A stretch of DNA of 64,000 nt, from contig JAZLER010000016.1 in the NCBI GenBank assembly GCA_045615345.1, positions 22,873-86,872 of the forward strand, in the 5' to 3' direction. A program made the position numbers and the translations under genes. The DNA comes from Fumia sp045615345 (GTDB lineage Bacteria > Bacillota > Clostridia > Oscillospirales > Ruminococcaceae). Under the pieces are notes generated by a model. That model did no database searches, was not told the DNA's origin, and was given only the letters and a program-made list of their open reading frames with translations. Numbering within the stretch: position 1 is the stretch's first letter; every line of letters begins with the position of its first letter. Of this stretch, positions 58,619 to 64,000 are shown in pieces.

Positions 58619-59134
58619 TTATTTTTCGGGAACAATAAGTCCATATCCTTCAGTCTTTCTCCGATAAACAACATTCACATCACCTGAGGCTGCATTGAGG
58701 AAAACAAAGAAATTATGCCCAAGCATATTCATCTGCAGAATTGCTTCTTCCTCGTCCATTGGGCGTAAAGCAACTTCCTTTACACGGATAACATCATACT
58801 GAGCTTCCTCATAAACTTCATCGGGAACAGCATCAAAGCCTGAGGCTTTGACTTTTTTCTGAAGTTTTGTCTTGTTTTTGCGAATGCGGCGAATAATGGT
58901 TTCGATAGCTGCATCCAAAGCTTCTGTTTTGCTTTCGTCTGTACGCTCTGCCCTGAAAACCATATTATTTGCCCAGACAGTAAGCTCAACAGTAGCCGTA
59001 TCCTTTTGTGTGGAAACAGTGACCTGTGTCTTGAAATCATCGAAAAACTTATCGAGTTTTCCAAGTCGTTTCTCTGCTTTTTCCTTAAAAGCATCGCTTA
59101 AGTTAATCTTTCTTGCAACAAATACTGTACTCAT
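58619..59134 (-). CDS. hpf: ribosome hibernation promoting factor, long form
   Basis: A 171-residue protein of the long Hpf type, dimerising ribosomes in stationary phase. The N-terminal domain (1 to about 100) starts MSTVFVARKINLSDAFKEK and binds the 30S decoding site; the C-terminal domain (about 115-171) has VRVKEVALRPMDEEEAILQM, with MLGHNFFVFLNAASGDVNVVYRR, the dimerisation part. The start at 59134 is preferred because CAGGAGGC lies 7 bases upstream, whereas the ATG at 59140 is too close to it. Confidence 0.93.
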   Translation of the reverse strand: MSTVFVARKINLSDAFKEKAEKRLGKLDKFFDDFKTQVTVSTQKDTATVELTVWANNMVFRAERTDESKTEALDAAIETIIRRIRKNKTKLQKKVKASGFDAVPDEVYEEAQYDVIRVKEVALRPMDEEEAILQMNMLGHNFFVFLNAASGDVNVVYRRKTEGYGLIVPEK

Positions 59135-59178
59135 AGTCATGCCTCCTGTTTTGCATTTAGCAAAGGCAAAACAATATA

Positions 59179-59214
59179 AAAATATAACCATAGCCTCTGC
59201 TATGGTTATATTTT
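59179..59214 (-). terminator. terminator upstream of hpf
   Basis: AAAATATAACCATAG and CTATGGTTATATTTT form a 15-bp perfect stem with a 6-base loop, ending the leftward fumarase transcript. Confidence 0.85.
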
Positions 59215-59265
59215 AACACAACTATCTAAAAATTTCCAGTGTTTTTTAAAAATTTTATAAAACTT

Positions 59266-60108
59266 TTACAAAATAGTGGTTTTGTGCCTTGTTACATGGC
59301 ACCCGATATTGACTGAAAGTGGTAATCCCGCAATGTGAGTAGGATGTGTTTCAATGTTGACAGCGAGCGCTGTAGTCTTCCCGCCGAAACCTTGAGGCCC
59401 TATACCCAAAGCATTTACAGCCCCCAGAATATCTTTTTCAAGGTCAGCATAAAAAGGGTCAGAATTTCTTTTGTCCACATCACGGCAAAGCGCTTTCTTA
59501 GCAAGATATGCAGACAGTTCGAAATCTCCACCAAGTCCTACACCAATAACCATAGGAGGGCAAGGGTTTCCCCCTGCTTTTTTTACAATGTCAACAACTG
59601 CATTGATTACATCTTCTCTTGTAGAAGATGGATTCAACATCTTAACTCCCGACATATTCTCACTGCCAAAACCTTTCGGAGCCACAGTGATTTTCACATT
59701 ATCGCCATCCACAATTGAAGTATGGATAACTGCAGGGGTATTATCGTTTGTATTCTCCCTGAAAAGCGGGTCCCTCACAACAGAGCAACGCAAAAAACCT
59801 TCAAGATAACCCTTTGACACACCTTTATTAACTGCATCGACAAGGTTACCACCCCTGAAATGCACATCCTGACCTATTTCGAGAAAAACAACTGCCATAC
59901 CGGTGTCCTGGCATATGGGGACATTGATTTCCTCTGCCGCCTTTAAATTCTCACAGAGGTCGCAAAGAATTTCTCTGCCGAGTAAATCGGTTTCTTTTTC
60001 AGTACTGTCTTTAATAGCGTTGCAAAGTGATTTTGGAAGTACAAAATTTGCTTCAATACACAAGTCCCTGACAGCTTTGGTTACTATTGATACATCTATT
60101 TCTCTCAA
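59266..60108 (-). CDS. class I fumarate hydratase alpha subunit
   Basis: A 280-residue iron-sulfur hydro-lyase subunit. Cluster cysteines are in VPICQDTGMAVVF, FLRCSVVRDP and GNPCPPMVIGVGLGG; the end has GIGPQGFGGKTTALAVN. This is the alpha part of the two-subunit fumarase or tartrate dehydratase, which interconverts fumarate and malate. The beta subunit, normally adjacent, is not here; the next gene is an amidohydrolase upstream and hpf downstream. The beta gene must be elsewhere or the assignment to a different partner is needed. It follows the amidohydrolase by 15 bases. Confidence 0.9.
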   Translation of the reverse strand: MREIDVSIVTKAVRDLCIEANFVLPKSLCNAIKDSTEKETDLLGREILCDLCENLKAAEEINVPICQDTGMAVVFLEIGQDVHFRGGNLVDAVNKGVSKGYLEGFLRCSVVRDPLFRENTNDNTPAVIHTSIVDGDNVKITVAPKGFGSENMSGVKMLNPSSTREDVINAVVDIVKKAGGNPCPPMVIGVGLGGDFELSAYLAKKALCRDVDKRNSDPFYADLEKDILGAVNALGIGPQGFGGKTTALAVNIETHPTHIAGLPLSVNIGCHVTRHKTTIL

Positions 60109-60123
60109 AAATAAAACCTCTTT

Positions 60124-61263
60124 CTAAAGGCATTTTTCACCGTTTACAAACACCTGGGCAGGGGTACTGTACGGAGAAAATGGATCGCCCTCATAAAGTA
60201 CAAAATCAGCATCCTTGCCAACCTTAATTGAGCCTACTCTGTCGGATATTCCTGCAATCTTTGCAGGATATATGGTTATACTTTTCAATGCTTCTTCATA
60301 ATCAAGCCCTCCGCCAACTGCAACGCCCGCGCAAAGCGGAAGGTACTGTACGGGGGTTTCAGGATGGTCGGTGCAAAGTGCAGTTTTAAGCCCGTTTTCG
60401 TGCATTTTTGCAACACCAAATCGCTCTAAGTTTTTAAGTTCGGGTTTGGAACGATCACCAAGAATCGGACCTGCGATAATCTCAAGCTTTTCATTTCTGA
60501 GGATATCGGCAATAAGATGCCCCTCTGTACAGTGGCAGATTACCAAGTCAAGGTTAAACTCTTTTGCAATTCTTACAGCGGTAAATATATCATCGGCACG
60601 ATGAGCATGGAAAAAAGCCTTCTCCTCGCCTTTAAGTACAGGTAAAAGCGCTTCACACTTCATATCATACTCAGGCTCGCTGTCCTCGGAATTTTCAATA
60701 TCGTTAAGATAACGGGAAGCTTTTTTAAGCTGTTCCCTGATAAGCGCTGCTGTCGCCATTCTTGTATTGGGTGCCTGATTTTTGTCGTTATAAACAGTCT
60801 TCGGATTTTCACCGAGGGCAAACTTCATACCGACAGACTCTTTTAAAATCATATCGTCAATGCGCCTGCCACGGGTTTTGGCAGCTGTAATACTACCGCC
60901 TATTGCATTGGCACTTCCGGGACCTGTCAAAACGGTTGTAATACCACCCTCGTAAGCTTCTTTAAATGTTCTGTCCATGGGGTTTATCGCATCAACAGCG
61001 CGAAGCTGAGGGGTTACAGGGTCGGTTTCCTCGTTGCCATCGTCACCTTCAAAACCGAGTGCATCCTCCCACATTCCTAAATGGCAATGAGCATCGATAA
61101 ACCCGGGATATACAGTCAAACCTTTGGCATCATAAGTATCAGCATCCACCGGAACATCTTTCATATCACCGATATCTGCAATTTTGCCGTCAGTCACTAA
61201 AATATATCCGTTTTCAAAATCAATGTCTTCCATTGTTCTGATTTTTGCATTAATAATAAGCAT
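60124..61263 (-). CDS. amidohydrolase, imidazolonepropionase-like
   Basis: A 379-residue metal-dependent hydrolase. GFIDAHCHLGMWEDALG near residue 55 gives the HxH motif; FHAHRADD and VICHCTEGHLI hold the later histidines; CTDHPETP gives the final Asp. The LTGPGSANAIGG segment is typical of the imidazolonepropionase-related group of unknown substrate. ATG 61263 follows AAGGAG; longer in-frame versions lack it. It is co-transcribed with the fumarase alpha gene. Confidence 0.88.
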   Translation of the reverse strand: MLIINAKIRTMEDIDFENGYILVTDGKIADIGDMKDVPVDADTYDAKGLTVYPGFIDAHCHLGMWEDALGFEGDDGNEETDPVTPQLRAVDAINPMDRTFKEAYEGGITTVLTGPGSANAIGGSITAAKTRGRRIDDMILKESVGMKFALGENPKTVYNDKNQAPNTRMATAALIREQLKKASRYLNDIENSEDSEPEYDMKCEALLPVLKGEEKAFFHAHRADDIFTAVRIAKEFNLDLVICHCTEGHLIADILRNEKLEIIAGPILGDRSKPELKNLERFGVAKMHENGLKTALCTDHPETPVQYLPLCAGVAVGGGLDYEEALKSITIYPAKIAGISDRVGSIKVGKDADFVLYEGDPFSPYSTPAQVFVNGEKCL

Positions 61264-61320
61264 AGAAAAACTCCTTGCAAACAATATACAATGATTATAC
61301 CATATTTGCAGAAAATAGTA

Positions 61321-61344
61321 AAGAGCCAAGTTGCCTTGGCTCTT
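61321..61344 (-). terminator. terminator of glnA
   Basis: AAGAGCCAAG and CTTGGCTCTT pair around TTGC; a short T run follows on the minus strand. Confidence 0.85.
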
Positions 61345-61349
61345 TTGGA

Positions 61350-62774
61350 TTATAAGTTATAATACTTATCAAATTCTGCAGGGTGAGGAATGTTAGCGAG
61401 TTCTCTGCATTCAGCGCGTTTAGCCTTAATGAAATTGTTGAGAAGTGTTTCAGGGAATACACCGCCTGCTGTGAGGTAATCGTGGTCTTTTTCCAGAGCA
61501 TCAAGAGCTTCTTCCAATGATGTGGGAAGGTGTTTGAGTTTTGCTTTTTCCTCATCGCTTAAGTGGAAGAGGTTCATATCATAAGGACCCCAACCGTTTT
61601 CATGAGGATCAATCTTATTCTTGATGCCATCGATACCTGCCATCAGAATTGCCGCATAGCAGAAGTAGGGGTTACATGTAGCACCGGGGTTTCTGAGCTC
61701 AAAGCGTCTGAGTTCGGGAGATTTTGCATAAGCAGGAATACGGATAACCGCACTGCGGTTAGAAGTAGCGTAACCTACTGTAACAGGTGCCTCGAAACCG
61801 GGTACAAGGCGTTTGAAGGAGTTTGTACTGGGGTTTGTGATAGCACAAAGAGATGCGATGTGCTTTAAAAGACCGCCCATGAAATAATGAGCTTCACGGC
61901 TTAAGTTAGAGTAACCGTTGTCATCGGAGAAAACAGGTTTGCCGTCTTTCAAAAGGAGCATATGTACATGCATACCGTTACCTGCCTCGCCCATTACGGG
62001 TTTGGGCATAAAGGTTGCGGACATACCATATTTTTTAGCAACATTATGAATGATGTATTTGATCATCATTGTAGCATCAGCCATTTTGGACATCTCGCCA
62101 AGTTCGGGTTCGATTTCAAACTGACCTGCAGCACCTACTTCAGGGTGATGGTAGTTAAGGGAAATGCCTGCATCTTCAATGAGCATACACATTTCACTTC
62201 TTGCTTCATAGGAAACATCAAAGGGTTTTGCAATGTGGTAGTTTTTCTGTTTTGCAACTACAGTACCTGTGCCCTCAACGCCACTGTTCCAGTGAGCCTG
62301 AGTAGCATCAACAGACATACCGATAGAATTAGGCTGTACTTCCCAAGCAACATCGTTAAAGAGATAGAATTCAAACTCAGGCAAAATTTTCATTGTATCA
62401 GCAATGCCTTCATCTCTCATATACTGCTCAGCAGCAAGTACGATATTACGGGGATACTGTGCCAAAGGACGGTTTTCGGGGTTGTCGATAATCATCGCAT
62501 TACCTGTCATAGAAAGTGTCGCAATCTGGCAGAAAGGATCGATAACAGCGGTATCAGGGTCAGGAATGAACACCATATCACTCTTTTCAACTACCGCATA
62601 ACCGTAGTTTGAAGCATCAAAACCGATACCGTTTTTCATTGTTTTTTCAGAAAAGTTATTTGCGGGGATGGTAACATGGCGGTACTGGCCGTTAATGTCA
62701 ACCATCTTGAAATCGACCATCTTAATGTCATTTTCTTTAATCATGGTCAGAATGTCTTTAACTGTTTTTTTCAT
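61350..62774 (-). CDS. glnA: glutamine synthetase type I
   Basis: A 474-residue glutamine synthetase making glutamine from glutamate, ATP and ammonia. The N-terminal beta-grasp (DIKMVDFKMVDINGQYRHV), the latch VDATQAHWNSGVEG, the metal/ammonia region LNYHHPEVGAAGQFEIE, and GNGMHVHMLL, then RLVPGFEAPVTVGYA and NRSAVIRIP are all in order. It has no obvious adenylylation site of the type I-beta enzymes. AAGGAGAA precedes the ATG. It stands alone; no GlnR or P-II gene is near. Confidence 0.95.
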   Translation of the reverse strand: MKKTVKDILTMIKENDIKMVDFKMVDINGQYRHVTIPANNFSEKTMKNGIGFDASNYGYAVVEKSDMVFIPDPDTAVIDPFCQIATLSMTGNAMIIDNPENRPLAQYPRNIVLAAEQYMRDEGIADTMKILPEFEFYLFNDVAWEVQPNSIGMSVDATQAHWNSGVEGTGTVVAKQKNYHIAKPFDVSYEARSEMCMLIEDAGISLNYHHPEVGAAGQFEIEPELGEMSKMADATMMIKYIIHNVAKKYGMSATFMPKPVMGEAGNGMHVHMLLLKDGKPVFSDDNGYSNLSREAHYFMGGLLKHIASLCAITNPSTNSFKRLVPGFEAPVTVGYATSNRSAVIRIPAYAKSPELRRFELRNPGATCNPYFCYAAILMAGIDGIKNKIDPHENGWGPYDMNLFHLSDEEKAKLKHLPTSLEEALDALEKDHDYLTAGGVFPETLLNNFIKAKRAECRELANIPHPAEFDKYYNL

Positions 62775-62860
62775 TGTTATTCTCCTTTTTTCGGATTTGA
62801 CAATATTATATCATATTTTTTCATAAAAAACAAGATGGACATTTTGTGTTACAAATAAGA

Positions 62861-62892
62861 AAAAATCGCCTGCCATAAGACAGGCGATTTTT
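62861..62892 (-). terminator. terminator of the repetitive secreted-protein gene
   Basis: AAAAATCGCCTG and CAGGCGATTTTT form a 12-bp stem with an 8-base loop, 14 bases beyond the stop at 62906. Confidence 0.9.
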
Positions 62893-62905
62893 ATTGGAAT
62901 TTAAA

Positions 62906-64000
62906 TTATGCAACTGTGAAAGTCATATAGTTTGATTTCCATGCACCACTTGCATTCTGGTATTTAACGAATGCAACAAAGTTACCTTTTACGCCATATG
63001 TTCTTGATGCAAAGTTGTTGTAAACAACATAGCCGGATGTGCCGTTGAATTTCTTGTATGCACTACCCATTTCTACGAATTCATCCCAGCCGTCAACACC
63101 TACTTCAAATTCCTGGCTACCGATATATGCTGCACCTACTCTTGCAGTAGTTGCATCATTCTTAACGAGTGTGAGTGTATTGTTTTCAAATACGAGCTCA
63201 GGTGCATTGAATTCAGGTTCTTCAACTGTGAATGTGTCGTATACTACAACTGTATTGCCCAAGGAGTCAACATACTTAAGGAATGTAACAAAGTTACCGG
63301 GCATACCAAATGTCTTTGTGGGACATCTGTCAACATAAACAACATAACCTGTAGAAGTATTGAAGTTCTTGTATGCGCTACCATATTCTACAAATTCATT
63401 CCAGCCGTCAACACCGGGTGTGAATGTCTTATCGGCAATGTAAGCAATACCGATTCTGTAACTTTCTACATCACCTTTTTCGATGGACAATGTTCTTGTT
63501 TCTGCATCGAATGTGAGTACAGGTGCTGTGTATTCGGGAGCTACGAGTGTGAATGTGAAGTAATCTGCGCGTGTTTTGCCTTCGTCAGTTGTGTACTTAA
63601 CGAATGCAACATAGTTACCGGGTACACCGTATGTCTTGGATTCGAAGTTATTGTATACAACATAACCGGAAGTGCTGTTGTAGTTAGTGTATGCGCTACC
63701 CATTGCAACGAATTCATTCCAGTTGTCAACGCCAACTTCGAATGTCTGATCGCCGATGTATGCTGCACCAACTCTTACAGATTCTGCACTATTCTTGTTA
63801 ACTGTCAATGTTCTGCCGTCAAATACGAGCTCAGGAGCTACGAATTCAACTTCAGGTTCAGAAGGTTCTTCGGGTTCTTCGGAAGGAACTTCGATAACTG
63901 TTACTGTTACTTTTACAGTTTCAGTCTGAGTTGTTTCGCCGTTGAGTTCGTTTGTTACTACTGCGTAGTATTCACCTGCTTCGGATGTTACGTATGTAGC
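62906..64000 (-). CDS. C-terminal part of a repetitive Ig-like surface or secreted protein (partial)
   Basis: The open reading frame continues to the right edge; 364 C-terminal residues are visible. The first part (ATYVTSEAGEYYAVVTNELNG, then VKVTVTVIEV) looks like the end of an immunoglobulin-like domain; then an acidic proline linker (PSEEPEEPSEPEVE); then three tandem repeats of 99-107 residues. Each repeat starts with AP-x-L-x-F and has VRVGAAYIG, the GVDGWNEFVEMGSAY segment, TSGYVVY and a last YVAFVKY strand. There is no sortase motif or anchor at the end. The signal peptide would be outside the window. Function is unknown; adhesion or glycan binding is a guess. Confidence 0.8.
   Translation of the reverse strand, partial: ATYVTSEAGEYYAVVTNELNGETTQTETVKVTVTVIEVPSEEPEEPSEPEVEFVAPELVFDGRTLTVNKNSAESVRVGAAYIGDQTFEVGVDNWNEFVAMGSAYTNYNSTSGYVVYNNFESKTYGVPGNYVAFVKYTTDEGKTRADYFTFTLVAPEYTAPVLTFDAETRTLSIEKGDVESYRIGIAYIADKTFTPGVDGWNEFVEYGSAYKNFNTSTGYVVYVDRCPTKTFGMPGNFVTFLKYVDSLGNTVVVYDTFTVEEPEFNAPELVFENNTLTLVKNDATTARVGAAYIGSQEFEVGVDGWDEFVEMGSAYKKFNGTSGYVVYNNFASRTYGVKGNFVAFVKYQNASGAWKSNYMTFTVA
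62909..63839 (-). repeat. three tandem protein repeats of about 100 residues
   Basis: Repeat boundaries on the DNA are 63839-63527, 63526-63206 and 63205-62909. Repeats 1 and 3 are more alike (both have AAYIG and YNNF) than either is to repeat 2 (AYIAD, VDRCP). The spacing and ends are regular, indicating domain duplication with divergence. Confidence 0.8.

Noticed and set aside
61962..62612. A 216-codon open frame antisense to glnA
   Set aside because: No start signal and no resemblance to a protein family; the sense strand is a complete glutamine synthetase.

Overview
The window looks like a contig from an uncultured, low-to-medium-GC, anaerobic member of the Clostridia (Bacillota), probably from a gut or similar polysaccharide-rich habitat. 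Grounds: a glycyl radical enzyme, an iron-sulfur class I fumarase subunit, a YunB-type sporulation protein, a family 4 uracil-DNA glycosylase, DUF4358 and C_GCAxxG_C_C proteins, strong AGGAGG-type ribosome sites and consensus sigma-A promoters. I saw no rRNA, tRNA, CRISPR array, transposase or phage gene.

Layout. 20-6501 is a catabolic operon: FGGY kinase, NagA-like deacetylase, neutral-ceramidase-like hydrolase, a divergent NagB-like protein, an unknown Cys/His protein and a TalC-type transaldolase. A stand-alone glycyl radical enzyme follows (6625-8823). 8842-13516 is an AraC-controlled cluster whose most unusual member is a BNR/sialidase-like propeller with a C-terminal AraC-type helix-turn-helix. 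13590-17358 holds three very small proteins, an XRE repressor and a highly expressed-looking GH94 phosphorylase. 17463-21816 is a DeoR-linked sugar cluster (Gfo/Idh/MocA oxidoreductase, DeoC, TIM-barrel isomerase, a 260-aa unknown). 21998-25286 has a CapA-like phosphatase, an esterase and a ClC protein.

24093-31336 is a chain of overlapping genes read leftward: UDG4, MetF, MetH reactivation domain, MetH core, a DUF4091 glycosidase-like protein and ClC. 31692-34864 holds a divergent peptide-deformylase-like gene, a GH42 beta-galactosidase and its AraC regulator. 35007-45870 is a second sugar island: GH5-like glycosidase, D-lyxose isomerase family, PfkB kinase, FGGY kinase, fucose-isomerase-like, a second ceramidase-like hydrolase, an MFS carrier and a second BNR protein.

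From 45886 on the content is mostly housekeeping: membrane-bound XRE regulator, metallophosphoesterase, MerR/GyrI regulator facing a lipoprotein through a 19-bp-spacer promoter, Mrp, GNAT, MgtC, an ArsB/SLC13-type permease, GlpP, small Cys-rich and YaaL-like proteins, lipoproteins, YunB, shikimate kinase, an rRNA methyltransferase, Hpf, fumarase alpha, an amidohydrolase, glutamine synthetase and the end of a repetitive secreted protein that runs off the right edge.

The strongest candidates for something new are the BNR-AraC fusion, the reuse of ceramidase-like hydrolases beside FGGY kinases in both sugar operons, the NagB-like and glycyl radical enzymes with altered catalytic motifs, and three intergenic arrays of tandem mini-hairpins that share a modular design.
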